A stretch of DNA of 64,000 nt from Sphingomicrobium sp. (GTDB taxonomy: Bacteria > Pseudomonadota > Alphaproteobacteria > Sphingomonadales > Sphingomonadaceae), in NCBI GenBank assembly GCA_036563485.1, contig DATCMI010000001.1, positions 1,303,501-1,367,500 of the forward strand. Reading direction: 5' to 3'. Position 1 is the stretch's first letter. Each line of letters starts with the position of its first letter. Shown one piece after another: positions 24,465-33,168 of the stretch. Both the position numbers and the translations under genes were made by a program. The notes beneath the pieces are model-generated. The model had not been told where the DNA came from. It made no database searches and saw only the letters and a list, made by a program, of their open reading frames with translations.

Positions 24465-25230
24465 GACTGGCCTCCCTCGATGAGCATGAAGAATGCGTTG
24501 TCCGGATCGTTGGCCTGGATGATCATTCCGCCGCCGGGCACTTCGGTGGGGCCGAAAAGCACTTCGCCGCCGCCGGATTTCACCGCCTTTATGCTTCGTT
24601 CCAGGTCCGCGGTCCGGAAGCAGTAACGCCAGGCGGGCTGGCGGTCGCCTGGCGCGAACATGGCGCCAATCATGCGTCCGCCATGCTCGATGAACCGGTA
24701 GTCGCCCATGGGGCCCATCGGCATCGCATCGCCCCACGTCCATCCGAACAGCGGCAGGTAGAAATCGCGCGCTTGGTCGAGGTCCCCAGTGACGAGCTCT
24801 TCCAGGCGGCGTGACCGACCCTATCAGGCGAAAAGACGTTGCTTTCGGCGTCGCTGCTCCCGCGCATCACGTAGAAGGGTGCGCCGAACGGATCGGCAAG
24901 CATGGCCAGCCGTCCGACCTCTTCGATGTCGAACGCGGGCATCAGCACCTTGCCGCCGGCGGCCTCGGCCTTCGAGACGGTAGCGTCGACATCGTCGACC
25001 CCGATGTAGCCGAGCCATGTGGGTCGAGCGCCGTGCGCACGCATGTCGTCGCCGATCTGCATGACTCCGCCGACGTTCCCGTCCTCGGCGCGGATCATTC
25101 GGTAGTCCATGGGCCCGGCCGGTTGCGGTTCGATGTCCCAGCCGGCGGCCGCGTCGTAAAAGGCCTTGGCCCGTGCATGGTCGCTGGTCAGCAGCTCGTA
25201 CCAGATGAAGTCGCCCTGCCGGTTAGGCAT
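24461..25230 (-). pseudogene. Two-domain VOC/glyoxalase protein, single-base frameshift
   Basis: The first frame (from ATG 25230) reads PNRQGDFIWYELLTSDHARA... through [12 protein letters not shown] and then degenerates. The second frame continues [20 protein letters not shown] and runs to the TGA at 24461 with [13 protein letters not shown] and [12 protein letters not shown]. Adding one G near 24797-24801 (TGGAAG-AGCTC to TGGAAGGAGCTC) would join them into 256 residues, the usual length for a tandem two-VOC protein. It is either a real inactivating mutation or a sequencing error. Both flanking overlaps (25223-25230 and 24461-24464) are still intact, arguing that the lesion is recent or artefactual. 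Confidence 0.88.
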
Positions 25231-25588
25231 GCTGTTTCTCCAGTTCGACCACCGGCGAGAATCCGCCGAAGATCATCCTTTTGCCGTCGAACGGCATGTC
25301 CGCGATCTCATTGAGGCGGGGGTCTTCCATGAACGCCTTCATGCCGGCGTCGCGGGTCGCCTTATCCGGCCATTCGATGAAGGAGAAGACCACTGCCTCG
25401 CCTTCCTGCGCCTGGACCGCGCGGCGGAAGTCGGTCTGCTTGCCGTCCGGCACATCGTCGCCCCAGCATTCGAGCACGCGGATGGCACCATGCTCGAGGA
25501 ACAGAGCATCGGCCGCCTTGGCGTGGCTGACGAAGGCGTCCTTGTTGCCGCTTGGCACCGGCAGGACGAAACCGTCGAAATAGCTCAT
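25223..25588 (-). CDS. DUF1428 family protein (YbaA-like)
   Basis: 121 residues. MSYFDGFVLPVPSGNKDAF and ECWGDDVPDGKQTDFRRAV are typical of the DUF1428 dimeric ferredoxin-like alpha-beta barrel family. No catalytic role is known. ATG start overlaps the upstream VOC stop (ATGA). Its recurrent association with VOC and related small enzymes suggests binding or conversion of a small reactive compound. Confidence 0.88.
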   Translation of the reverse strand: MSYFDGFVLPVPSGNKDAFVSHAKAADALFLEHGAIRVLECWGDDVPDGKQTDFRRAVQAQEGEAVVFSFIEWPDKATRDAGMKAFMEDPRLNEIADMPFDGKRMIFGGFSPVVELEKQHA

Positions 25589-26025
25589 GCTGCTTCTCCC
25601 TCGAGCGCGGACGCGCCCTGCTCAGCCGCCGCGGCGTCCATCCACATCGGCTCCCAATGATGGCCGTCCGGATCTTCGAAGCTGCGGCCGTACATCATTC
25701 CGCCCATCTCCTGCTTGGGGCCGGGATCGGCCTTGCCGCCATTGGCCGCGGCGGTCTCGACCATCCGATCGACGTCGGCGGGGCTTTCCGCCGAAAGCGC
25801 GAGCAGCACCTGGCTGGTCTCATGCGCGTCGGCGATCCGCTTCTGCGTGAAGTTCAAATAGAATTCGTGGCGCAGCAGCATCACGTGGATCGCATCGGAA
25901 AGCACGATCATGGCGGCCTGCTCGTTGCTGAACTTGGGCTCCTTGCGCCCGCCGATCGCCTCATAGAAGCGGACCGACCGCTCGAGGTCCGTGACCGGCA
26001 GGTTCACGAAAATCATCCGTGACAT
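25585..26025 (-). CDS. VOC family protein (glyoxalase/bleomycin-resistance fold)
   Basis: 146 residues from ATG 26025, which has a strong GAGGAGGAGAG Shine-Dalgarno run just upstream; an in-frame start at 26085 would run across the hxlR operator and is rejected. SRMIFVNLPVTDLERSVRFY is the VOC opening strand, and SFEDPDGHHWEPMWMD near the C-terminus carries the conserved His/Glu metal ligands. First gene of the six-gene operon, divergent from hxlR. Confidence 0.87.
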   Translation of the reverse strand: MSRMIFVNLPVTDLERSVRFYEAIGGRKEPKFSNEQAAMIVLSDAIHVMLLRHEFYLNFTQKRIADAHETSQVLLALSAESPADVDRMVETAAANGGKADPGPKQEMGGMMYGRSFEDPDGHHWEPMWMDAAAAEQGASALEGEAA

Positions 26026-26052
26026 TTCTCTCTCCTCCTCAACTCGATTCGC

Positions 26053-26079
26053 TTGCCTTTTGCGCCCATCAGTTATAAA
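26053..26079 (+). promoter_or_regulatory. Candidate hxlR promoter
   Basis: TTGCCT (26053-26058) and TATAAA (26074-26079), 15 nt apart. Transcription would begin close to the GTG at 26088, which has no Shine-Dalgarno, so the mRNA may be leaderless. The -10 lies inside the first dyad. Confidence 0.45.
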
Positions 26080-26108
26080 TAGCAACTGTGGAGTTAGAAA
26101 AAGTAACT
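26071..26108. promoter_or_regulatory. Two 17-bp dyads, likely HxlR operators
   Basis: AGTTATAAATAGCAACT (26071-26087) and AGTTAGAAAAAGTAACT (26092-26108) both fit AGTTA-N7-(T/C)AACT and start exactly 21 bp apart, two helical turns. The second covers codons 2-7 of hxlR. The spacing and symmetry suit two dimers of a winged-helix regulator such as HxlR. Confidence 0.6.
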
Positions 26109-26768
26109 AAGCGTGAGCGGCCCTCAGTCAGGCGCGTCTATGACGACGCGTGCGGGACTGCTCACGCGTTGCATTTGATCGGCGAGCGGTGGGCAATGCT
26201 CATCATCCGTGAGCTTGCCTTCGGGCCTCGCCGATTTTCCGAGTTGAAGGCCGATCTTCCAGGCATCAGTGCCAACGTGCTCACCCAGCGCCTTGGGGAA
26301 CTCGAGAGCCGCGGGATCGTGCGGAAGATCAGTTTGCCGCCCCCCGCCTCGGTACAGGTTTATGAGGCGACTCCTTGGGGCCTTGAAGCGGCGCCATTGA
26401 TCGGCGCGCTTGGAAAGTGGGCCGCGCGCAGCCCGGATCATGACCCTAGCTTGCCGATGAGTCATGCGGCGCTGATGATGTCGTTTGAAACGCTGTTTGA
26501 CCCGGCGCGCGCCGCTGACATGGACGCTCGTCTCGGCTTCCGCTTCGGCAACGTCGACTATGTTGCGACCGTTCGCTGTGGCTCAATCAGGGTCGAGCGG
26601 CGGCCGATCGAGGATGTCGATGTGACCTTCACCGGAACGCCGATGAACATGGTCGCGGCGATCCACGGCGGCGCGCCGCCCGAGCAGGTCGATGTCCGAG
26701 TCGAGGGCAGCCCGGAAATCGCGCGCCGGTTCATGAGCTTGTTCCCGCTGCCGCCGAAAGCCTTTTGA
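26088..26768 (+). CDS. HxlR-family winged-helix transcriptional regulator
   Basis: 226 residues from GTG 26088. HxlR core at about 22-110: GTAHALHLIGERWAMLIIREL, GPRRFSELKADLPGISANVL, TQRLGELESRGIVRK. The C-terminal 110 residues form a sterol-carrier-like ligand-binding extension (VRCGSIRVERRP, VTFTGTPMNMVAAIHGG). Such long HxlR proteins often regulate detoxification genes in response to electrophiles or phenolics. Divergent from the VOC/GST operon, with the dyad pair at its own start, so autoregulation and control of the operon are likely. Confidence 0.9.
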   Translation: MELEKVTKRERPSVRRVYDDACGTAHALHLIGERWAMLIIRELAFGPRRFSELKADLPGISANVLTQRLGELESRGIVRKISLPPPASVQVYEATPWGLEAAPLIGALGKWAARSPDHDPSLPMSHAALMMSFETLFDPARAADMDARLGFRFGNVDYVATVRCGSIRVERRPIEDVDVTFTGTPMNMVAAIHGGAPPEQVDVRVEGSPEIARRFMSLFPLPPKAF

Positions 26769-26812
26769 CGCGTTATTGAGGCACGCCTTCCGCTCGCCTA
26801 AGGGCTTCACCC

Positions 26813-27817
26813 ATGAACGACATCGCCAACGCCAATCCCGAAAGCCGCGCCGAAACGGTGATGGCCGCGCCCGACAAGATCGTGAAGGTTCGCGATGTCT
26901 TCGGCGTCGACAGCGACATGGAAGTGCCGGCGTTCAGCGAAGCCGACGAGCGGGTGCCGGACCTCGATCCGACTTACGTCTTCGACACCGATACGACGCT
27001 CGCAGTCTGCGCCGGCTTTGCGAAGAACCGGCGAGTCATGGTCCAGGGCTATCACGGGACCGGCAAGTCGACGCACATCGAGCAGATCGCAGCGCGGCTG
27101 AACTGGCCGCTGATCCGCATCAACCTCGACGCGCACATCAGCCGCATCGACCTGGTCGGCCGCGACGCGATCGTGCTTCGCGACGGCCAGCAGGTGACGG
27201 AGTTTCGCGAAGGGCTCCTGCCCTGGGCGCTCCAGCATCCCGTTGCCCTGGTGTTCGACGAATATGATGCCGGGCGGCCGGACGTGATGTTCGTGATCCA
27301 GCGCGTGCTGGAGGCGGAGGGCAAGCTCACCTTGCTCGACCAGAACCGCGTGATCCGGCCGAACCCGTGGTTCCGGCTGTTCGCGACGACCAACACGGTC
27401 GGGCTCGGCGACACGACCGGCCTTTATCATGGCACGCAGGCGATCAACCAGGGTCAGATGGACCGCTGGAACATCGTCACGACGCTCAATTATTTGCCGG
27501 CGCAGGTCGAAGCGCAGATCGTGCTCGCCAAGTCCGGCGAATATGACGATCCGAACGGCAAGCAGACCGTCGAGAAGATGATCAAGGTCGCGGAGCTCTC
27601 GCGGCAGGGCTTCATCAACGGCGACATCTCGACCGTGATGAGCCCCCGCACCGTGATCAGCTGGGCGCAGAACGCCAGCATCTTCGGCGACGTCGGCTAC
27701 GCCTTCCGCGTCAGCTTCCTCAACAAGTGCGACGAAAGCGAACGCCCGCTGATCGCCGAATATTACCAGCGCGTGTTCGGGCAGGACCTGCCCGAAAGCG
27801 TGGTCGGAAAGCGCTGA
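26813..27817 (+). CDS. cobS: Cobaltochelatase subunit CobS (AAA+ ATPase)
   Basis: 334 residues. Walker [10 protein letters not shown] (residues 79-87), Walker B LVFDEYD (147-152), sensor region [14 protein letters not shown]. CobS and CobT form the ATP-driven chaperone of the aerobic cobaltochelatase CobNST, which inserts cobalt into hydrogenobyrinic acid diamide. The CobN subunit is not in this window. cobT lies 2.5 kb downstream on the same strand; normally the two genes are close. ATG start. Confidence 0.94.
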   Translation: MNDIANANPESRAETVMAAPDKIVKVRDVFGVDSDMEVPAFSEADERVPDLDPTYVFDTDTTLAVCAGFAKNRRVMVQGYHGTGKSTHIEQIAARLNWPLIRINLDAHISRIDLVGRDAIVLRDGQQVTEFREGLLPWALQHPVALVFDEYDAGRPDVMFVIQRVLEAEGKLTLLDQNRVIRPNPWFRLFATTNTVGLGDTTGLYHGTQAINQGQMDRWNIVTTLNYLPAQVEAQIVLAKSGEYDDPNGKQTVEKMIKVAELSRQGFINGDISTVMSPRTVISWAQNASIFGDVGYAFRVSFLNKCDESERPLIAEYYQRVFGQDLPESVVGKR

Positions 27818-27852
27818 AAAAAAAAGGGGCGCCACCCGAAGGTGACGCCCCC
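27817..27852 (-). terminator. Rho-independent terminator of the metalloprotease gene
   Basis: On the minus strand GGGGCGTCACC and GGTGGCGCCCC form a hairpin with loop TTCG, followed by nine T (complement of 27817-27825). Lies between the convergent cobS and protease genes, and may work weakly for cobS too. Confidence 0.85.
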
Positions 27853-27872
27853 ATTCTTCGTTACGGCGTCGA

Positions 27873-29618
27873 TTAGGCGTGGAACATCAGGTCGCTCATC
27901 TGGACGCCCGACCCCTGCACGACGATGTGCAGGTCGTACGAACCGTTGTGATCGGAATCGACGAACAGGTTGGTGCCCTTCATCTTGACCGCGCTCGCAT
28001 CGATACCGAACGCCGTCAGGTCGATCTTGTCGACGCCCGACTTAAAGTCGGTGATGCGGTCGTTCCCATCGTTGCCGACGAACACGAACTTGTCGGCGCC
28101 AGCGCCGCCCGTGAGCGTGTCGTTGCCGGTGCCGCCGATCAGGATGTCGTTGGCGTCACCGCCCAGCAGCTTGTCGTCGCCAGCGCCACCGAAGATGGTG
28201 TCGTTGCCGCCGTTGCCGACCAGCTTGTTGTCGAGCCCATTGCCCTTGATCGTGTCGTTGCCGACGCCGCCAACGGCATTCTCGATATTGGCGCCATAAG
28301 CGATCCCGATGTTATCGATCGGCGACCCGTCCGCCTTCACGCCGTTGCGGGTGAAGAAGCTCGTGAGCTGCGCATCGGTGGTGTAGCCGAACGTTGCCTT
28401 CAGGAACGCCCGCTGTTCCGCGGTCGCGGCATAACCAGCGCTGCTGAACGCGCCATCGTTGATGTCGATGACCGAGTTCGACGTGAAGCCCGACAGGTCG
28501 AGCGTGTCGTTACCGGCGCCATCCCATATGGTGATGATCGGAATCTTGTTCTGGGTGAAGTCGTACAGACCGCTGCCCGCATTGCTGTTGAAACCGTAAA
28601 CGGTGTCGCCAGCGCGCGTGGTGTGATCGGCGCCGTACATGTTCTGAACCGCCAGGATGTCGTGCACCGCCGGCGTCTGGGCATAGAGGAACACCAGCTT
28701 GTCGAAATCGATCGCGGCCTGGCCCGTCTTGCGGCCCGAGAAGTAGCTCATGATCGTGTACTGCTGGGAATCCTGGTAGAAGTAGGCGTTCCCTTCGTAC
28801 GTAATCGTCTGGCCCGCGCTGGCGTTGTAATCGCCGCCGTGGGACAGGCCGAGGCTGTGGCCCAGCTCGTGCGTGATCGCGAAGTTGCCGTACGAGCCAT
28901 ACGTGAAGTCCGAGAAGGAATCGTCGGCATCACGCGGCAGAACCGGGTTGTTCGGATCGCCGTTCGGGGAGTTGTAGTACCAGTTGATCATCACGTCGCC
29001 GCTGACCTTGCCGTACTCGCTCGTCCCGTAATAATTGTTGATCGCTTCCGCTTGCGGATAATAGGCATGGGCGCCGGCAGCCGGGCTCATGTAGACCGCA
29101 CCAAACATGATGTCGGCTTCTTCGCCGGGGGCGGCAGCTTCGATCTTAATGTTGACGAGGTCGTCCCACAGGGCGATCGCATTGGCTGCGGCGACCATCT
29201 GGTCGGCACGGAACGCTTCGAACAACCCATAGGTCTCGGCGTAGTAAGCGTCGTCGTTGTAGGCGGAACCGTCCGAATAGCGCAGCTCACCGAAGTAGCT
29301 GTCCATGAACTGCTCGTAGGTCCAGAACCCGAAGGTCAGGACGCCATCGTCGAGCGCGCCGTCATTGCCGTACGCCCAGCTGGTGCCGTTGCGATTAAGG
29401 TTCTCGGCTGCCTCTTCGGCAGTCCAGATTTCCTTGCCGTTCGGCGCCTTGGTGCCCGCATAGGGATCGGCCGAAGCGTCAAGCGTGCCGCCGGCAACGC
29501 TGCCCGTTGACAGCAGTGACATGCTGCTGAGGCTGCGAGCGTCGAACACTTCCGCATCAAACTTGCCGTGCGCGGCGGCGGCACCACCGATGTCGCGGTC
29601 AATCGAACTCTTAATCAT
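27873..29618 (-). CDS. Serralysin-like RTX metalloprotease (M10B)
   Basis: 581 residues from ATG 29618 (GGAGGGG 7 nt upstream). Zinc motif THELGHSLGLSH with H250, E251, H254 and H260, followed by the Met-turn TIMSYFS (M290). Calcium-binding RTX nonapeptides GGxGxDxLx (NGGNDTIFGGAGDDKLLGG and onward) lie at about 455-510. There is no Sec signal, as expected for type I secretion; the C-terminus ends in aliphatic/aromatic residues (SDLMFHA), but no transporter genes are nearby. On the opposite strand between cobS and cobT. Confidence 0.93.
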   Translation of the reverse strand: MIKSSIDRDIGGAAAAHGKFDAEVFDARSLSSMSLLSTGSVAGGTLDASADPYAGTKAPNGKEIWTAEEAAENLNRNGTSWAYGNDGALDDGVLTFGFWTYEQFMDSYFGELRYSDGSAYNDDAYYAETYGLFEAFRADQMVAAANAIALWDDLVNIKIEAAAPGEEADIMFGAVYMSPAAGAHAYYPQAEAINNYYGTSEYGKVSGDVMINWYYNSPNGDPNNPVLPRDADDSFSDFTYGSYGNFAITHELGHSLGLSHGGDYNASAGQTITYEGNAYFYQDSQQYTIMSYFSGRKTGQAAIDFDKLVFLYAQTPAVHDILAVQNMYGADHTTRAGDTVYGFNSNAGSGLYDFTQNKIPIITIWDGAGNDTLDLSGFTSNSVIDINDGAFSSAGYAATAEQRAFLKATFGYTTDAQLTSFFTRNGVKADGSPIDNIGIAYGANIENAVGGVGNDTIKGNGLDNKLVGNGGNDTIFGGAGDDKLLGGDANDILIGGTGNDTLTGGAGADKFVFVGNDGNDRITDFKSGVDKIDLTAFGIDASAVKMKGTNLFVDSDHNGSYDLHIVVQGSGVQMSDLMFHA

Positions 29619-29652
29619 CAACAAACCCCTCCAAAAAAGACTTTAACTCGGT

Positions 29653-30153
29653 CTAGAGATCCGAACGAATTGGCTTATGCAGCTTCGCTGGCACCGCTCC
29701 GAGGATTCGGGAAAAAGCGTTGACCGGACCCTGGACGACCAGCTTGTCCTGGACCCGGGTGATCTGGGCTTCCGACTTGATCGGAGCCGACGCCTTCATG
29801 TCTTTGATGCTTCGCGCCGGCGTAACCGCCAGCGACAGCTTGCGATAACCATCGCCGCGGGGCGACGCCGACAATGCCACACGAAGCAGCAGTGTCTCGT
29901 TGGGCAGCGCCATCGCCGCAGGTTCGAGATCGGCGGCGGAAGCGGGCCCGACCGGAAGGCTGGTGACCGCCTGCGCCTTCTTCACCAACTGGCCGCAAAT
30001 GGCTTGCGCTTCAGACGCGCTCAGGCTGCCGTCAGGCGTGCAGGCGATCACTACGCGCTCAACGCCCATCAGCGTCTTCGACGGAATTGATGCCATCGCT
30101 GTCGATGTCCCCGCGAGTGAAATGGCGACTGCAAATCCTGACCGTGAAATCAA
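29653..30153 (-). CDS. Small exported protein of unknown function upstream of the protease
   Basis: 166 residues from a TTG at 30153; a shorter ATG start would lose the signal peptide (SGFAVAISLAGTSTAMA). I do not recognise the mature part: two Cys (in VIACTPDGS and QAICGQL) that could form a disulfide, then a basic and hydrophobic tail (NAFSRILGAVPAKLHKPI). 34 bp from the protease start and co-directional, so probably in one operon. Known serralysin operons can include a small periplasmic inhibitor, but I see no sequence match to that family. Confidence 0.6.
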   Translation of the reverse strand: MISRSGFAVAISLAGTSTAMASIPSKTLMGVERVVIACTPDGSLSASEAQAICGQLVKKAQAVTSLPVGPASAADLEPAAMALPNETLLLRVALSASPRGDGYRKLSLAVTPARSIKDMKASAPIKSEAQITRVQDKLVVQGPVNAFSRILGAVPAKLHKPIRSDL

Positions 30154-30201
30154 CCGGTTGCCCCCCGCGGTGTGTGTGTCGCTCGAATCGTAAGCGGCTT
30201 A

Positions 30202-30228
30202 ATTTTCAGGATTTTTTAACCATGTCAA
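30202..30228 (-). promoter_or_regulatory. Candidate promoter of the protease operon
   Basis: On the minus strand TTGACA (complement of 30223-30228) is a perfect -35; GAAAAT (complement of 30202-30207) 15 nt away is a weak -10. About 50 nt upstream of the TTG start, in a locally AT-rich stretch between the divergent small gene and cobT. Confidence 0.35.
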
Positions 30229-30350
30229 CGCGCGATGTGAGTCCCGCGATGATACAGGTGGGAAAGATTTGTACCCCTGTTTTCAGGTAGGGATTGCTGC
30301 GCCACATGCGCACTCGCGGGCGCCAGCGAATTTGCCTACATGCCGCGGCG

Positions 30351-32171
30351 ATGGCCGACCGCAACCCCCTCGACGACTTCCGCCGCGCTTTGGCCGGCGC
30401 CGCGCGCGCGATCGCCCGTGACCCCGAGGCGGACGTGGCATTCGCGGCCGAATCGCGACCCGGGTCGGGGAAAAGCGCCCGGGTACCTTCGCCAGGGCCG
30501 GGGCTCGAGCCGCGGCTGGTCGCGGAAGCGCGCGGTGCGGCAGATTCCGCGGCGCTGCGGCTTCGTTACCACGATGCCGATCTCCACGCCCGGAATGCAC
30601 CGGTCGATGCCGAGGCGCGGGCAGTGTTCGATGCGCTGGAGACGGCGCGCTTCGAGGCGCTCGGAGCGCGTACGATGGCAGGGGTGCGGGACAATCTGAG
30701 CGAATTCACCCAGTCGCGGGTCCGTAGCGACGCGATCGTTCGGGCCCGCGATGCCGACGAAGTTCCGTTGGCGACTGCGATCGGGCTGCTCGCGCGCGAA
30801 CGGCTGACCGGCGATGCTGCCCCGGCAGCAGCCCGCGCGGGGCTCGAGCTTGTCCAGCCGTGGATCGAGGAACGGGCCCGCGCCGAGCTCGATGGACTGG
30901 CGTTCACGGTGGACGACCAGGCAGCCTTCGCCAAGCTGGCAAGGCGCCTGCTCGAGGACCTCGACCTGGCGTCGGCCGAGGAGCCGGTCGAGGAAGAGCC
31001 TGACGAAGGTGGCGACGACGAGGAGGGAGACGAGGGCGGCAGCGAGGACCAGGCCGACGAAGGGGACGAGACAAGCCCCGGCGGCGGCGACATGGAAATG
31101 CGCGGCGAGGAGACCCAGGACGACAGTGCCGAGGGCGAGTCGAGCGAGGAAATGGAAGCCGGCGAGGAGGACAGCTCGACCCGCGACGACACGGGCGAAA
31201 GCCTGTTCGCCGGTCCGTCGCGCCGCAACTGGGACCTCTCACCGCCGACCGAATATAAAGCGTTCACGACCAAGTTCGACGAGACCGTCGAGGCGGACGA
31301 CCTGTGCGACGAGGAAGAGCTCGGGCGGCTTCGCGCCTATCTCGACCAGCAGATGGCGGGATTGTCGAATGTGGTCACCCGCCTCGCGAACCGGCTGCAG
31401 CGGCGGCTGCTGGCGCAGCAGGCGCGCAGCTGGGACTTCGACCAGGAAGAGGGGCTGCTGGACGCCGCGCGGCTGGCGCGCGTGGTCGTCAGCCCCGGCC
31501 ATTCTTTAAGCTACAAGGTCGAGCGCGAAACCGAGTTCAAGGACACGGTCGTCTCGCTGCTGATCGACAATTCAGGATCAATGCGCGGGCGGCCGATCGC
31601 GATTGCCGCGATCTGCGGCGACATCCTCGCACGCACGCTCGAACGGTGCGGCGTCGCCACCGAGATCCTCGGCTTCACGACGCGCGGCTGGAAGGGCGGC
31701 CAAAGCCGCGAAGCCTGGTTGTCGGCCGGACGGCCCGCGACCCCGGGGCGGCTGAACGACCTTCGCCACATCGTCTACAAGCGCGCCGACGAGCCCTACC
31801 GCCATGCGCGGCGAAACCTCGGGCTGATGATGCGCGAAGGGCTGCTCAAGGAGAATATCGACGGCGAGGCCTTGCTGTGGGCCCACAACCGGCTGATCGC
31901 GAGGGCCGAGGAGCGACGGATCCTGATGGTGATTTCCGACGGCGCTCCGGTCGACGATTCGACGGCGAGCGCGAACGGCGGCACCTATCTCGAGCGCCAC
32001 CTGCGGCAGGTTATCGACTGGATCGAAAAGCGCTCGACGGTCGAGCTGATCGCCATCGGCATCGGCCACGACGTAACGCGTTACTACACGCGCGCAGTGA
32101 CCATCATGGACGCCGAGCAACTCGCAGGCGCGATGGTCGAGCAACTCGCCAGCTTGTTCGAAAGCGCCTGA
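30351..32171 (+). CDS. cobT: Cobaltochelatase subunit CobT
   Basis: 606 residues from ATG 30351 ([14 protein letters not shown]); an in-frame ATG at 30294 is less likely. Domains: N-terminal alpha region, a very acidic stretch at about 213-285 (Glu/Asp/Gly), then a C-terminal von Willebrand A domain with the metal-binding DNSGS (D406, S408, S410). Forms a hexameric ring with CobS to drive cobalt insertion by CobN. Same strand as cobS but separated by the protease pair. Confidence 0.94.
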   Translation: MADRNPLDDFRRALAGAARAIARDPEADVAFAAESRPGSGKSARVPSPGPGLEPRLVAEARGAADSAALRLRYHDADLHARNAPVDAEARAVFDALETARFEALGARTMAGVRDNLSEFTQSRVRSDAIVRARDADEVPLATAIGLLARERLTGDAAPAAARAGLELVQPWIEERARAELDGLAFTVDDQAAFAKLARRLLEDLDLASAEEPVEEEPDEGGDDEEGDEGGSEDQADEGDETSPGGGDMEMRGEETQDDSAEGESSEEMEAGEEDSSTRDDTGESLFAGPSRRNWDLSPPTEYKAFTTKFDETVEADDLCDEEELGRLRAYLDQQMAGLSNVVTRLANRLQRRLLAQQARSWDFDQEEGLLDAARLARVVVSPGHSLSYKVERETEFKDTVVSLLIDNSGSMRGRPIAIAAICGDILARTLERCGVATEILGFTTRGWKGGQSREAWLSAGRPATPGRLNDLRHIVYKRADEPYRHARRNLGLMMREGLLKENIDGEALLWAHNRLIARAEERRILMVISDGAPVDDSTASANGGTYLERHLRQVIDWIEKRSTVELIAIGIGHDVTRYYTRAVTIMDAEQLAGAMVEQLASLFESA

Positions 32172-32178
32172 GCCAGGC

Positions 32179-32218
32179 AAAAAAAATGGGCCCGGCGCAG
32201 TTACGCACGCCGGGCCCC
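32179..32218 (-). terminator. GC-rich hairpin with T-tract, terminator for rpmB side
   Basis: GGGCCCGGCG (32188-32197) pairs with CGCCGGGCCC (32208-32217). On the minus strand it is followed by seven T (complement of 32181-32186 region). It begins 8 nt past the cobT stop and may also stop cobT transcription, though without a T-tract in that direction. Confidence 0.7.
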
Positions 32219-32388
32219 CCTCGTTACGCGACGCGAGGGAATTGTGTCCGCTCTGCGGACCCGGCAGGGAAAAGGGGAAAACCCCGCCGAACCAGGCGCT
32301 TATGCCCGATTCGCGGGGTATGAAGGCTGAACGCGGCGTGCAGCCCGCGTTCAGGAGAAAATCAATGCTTTCAGAAGCTTGAGACCGC

Positions 32389-32688
32389 TTACGCGGCCTG
32401 CTGATCCTCAGCAGCCTTCTTGCGCAGTTCGCGCTTCAGCTTGCGCGCAGTGGCGCTGAGCTTTTCGTCGCTGGTCTTGAGCAGCCAATTGTCGAGGCCG
32501 CCGACATGCTCGACCGAACGAAGGCCGTGCGTCGACACGCGCAGCTTCACGCTCTTGCCGAGCGAATCGGAGATCAAAGTGACGTTCTGCAGGTTCGGCA
32601 GGAACGTGCGCTTCGTCTTGTTGTTGGCGTGGGAAACATTGTTGCCCACCTGCCGGCCCTTGCCGGTCAGCTCGCAAACCCGCGACAT
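32389..32688 (-). CDS. rpmB: 50S ribosomal protein L28
   Basis: 99 residues. [20 protein letters not shown] is the canonical L28 start, followed by [13 protein letters not shown] and the C-terminal [17 protein letters not shown]. Slightly longer than enteric L28 (78), as usual in alphaproteobacteria. ATG start. The 170 bp between its stop and the terminator hold one further imperfect hairpin (GAACGCGG/CCGCGTTC, 32329-32352). Confidence 0.97.
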   Translation of the reverse strand: MSRVCELTGKGRQVGNNVSHANNKTKRTFLPNLQNVTLISDSLGKSVKLRVSTHGLRSVEHVGGLDNWLLKTSDEKLSATARKLKRELRKKAAEDQQAA

Positions 32689-32845
32689 GGTATCTATCCT
32701 GATTTTTGGACGAGCCTCATGCGAGGCCCGAAGAGCGCCGCCCGTTAGCCGCTCGGGCGCGCTTCGTCAACGCCACGACCTTGCCCAAGCCTGGCAACCC
32801 AAGCGCATCTATTTCGTTGGTGAGCCGAAAGGATTACCCAGCCTC

Positions 32846-33124
32846 ATGCGCGCAATCATCTTCATCCTCATCATCGCCGTCCTTGCCGGCATCGCCGCCT
32901 TCGCGACCGGCTTCCTCAACATCAGCCAGACGCGCGATGCGCAGGCGCCCAATGTCGCCGCGACCGGAAGCGGGGTCAGCGCCAAGGGCGGGCAGGCACC
33001 GGCGTTCGACGTCCAGACCGGATCGCTGAAGGTCGGCGCCAAGGACCGCAATGTGACGGTTCCGACGCTTCAAGTGCAGAAGCCTGAGGATCAGCAGGCA
33101 GCGGCGACGAACAACGCGCAATAA
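32846..33124 (+). CDS. Small single-pass membrane protein of unknown function
   Basis: 92 residues from ATG 32846; the frame extends upstream but overlaps rpmB antisense. Residues 2-24 (RAIIFILIIAVLAGIAAFATG) form a signal anchor; the remaining 68 residues are Gly/Ala/Gln/Thr-rich and hydrophilic, facing the periplasm, with a PTLQVQKPEDQQ tail. AAGGA is 12 nt upstream of the start. Nothing in it points to a function. Confidence 0.7.
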   Translation: MRAIIFILIIAVLAGIAAFATGFLNISQTRDAQAPNVAATGSGVSAKGGQAPAFDVQTGSLKVGAKDRNVTVPTLQVQKPEDQQAAATNNAQ

Positions 33125-33168
33125 CCGTTCGGTGTGACTCGCGGCGCTCGGTTGGCTAGCGGGGCTTG

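Noticed and set aside
26769-26812. Cobalamin riboswitch before cobS
   Set aside because: The gap is only 44 nt and shows no B12-box-like sequence; no riboswitch is seen before cobT either.
27879-29510. 543-codon plus-strand frame across the metalloprotease
   Set aside because: Antisense to the zinc-motif and RTX-containing gene; Val/Ala/Asp-rich shadow.
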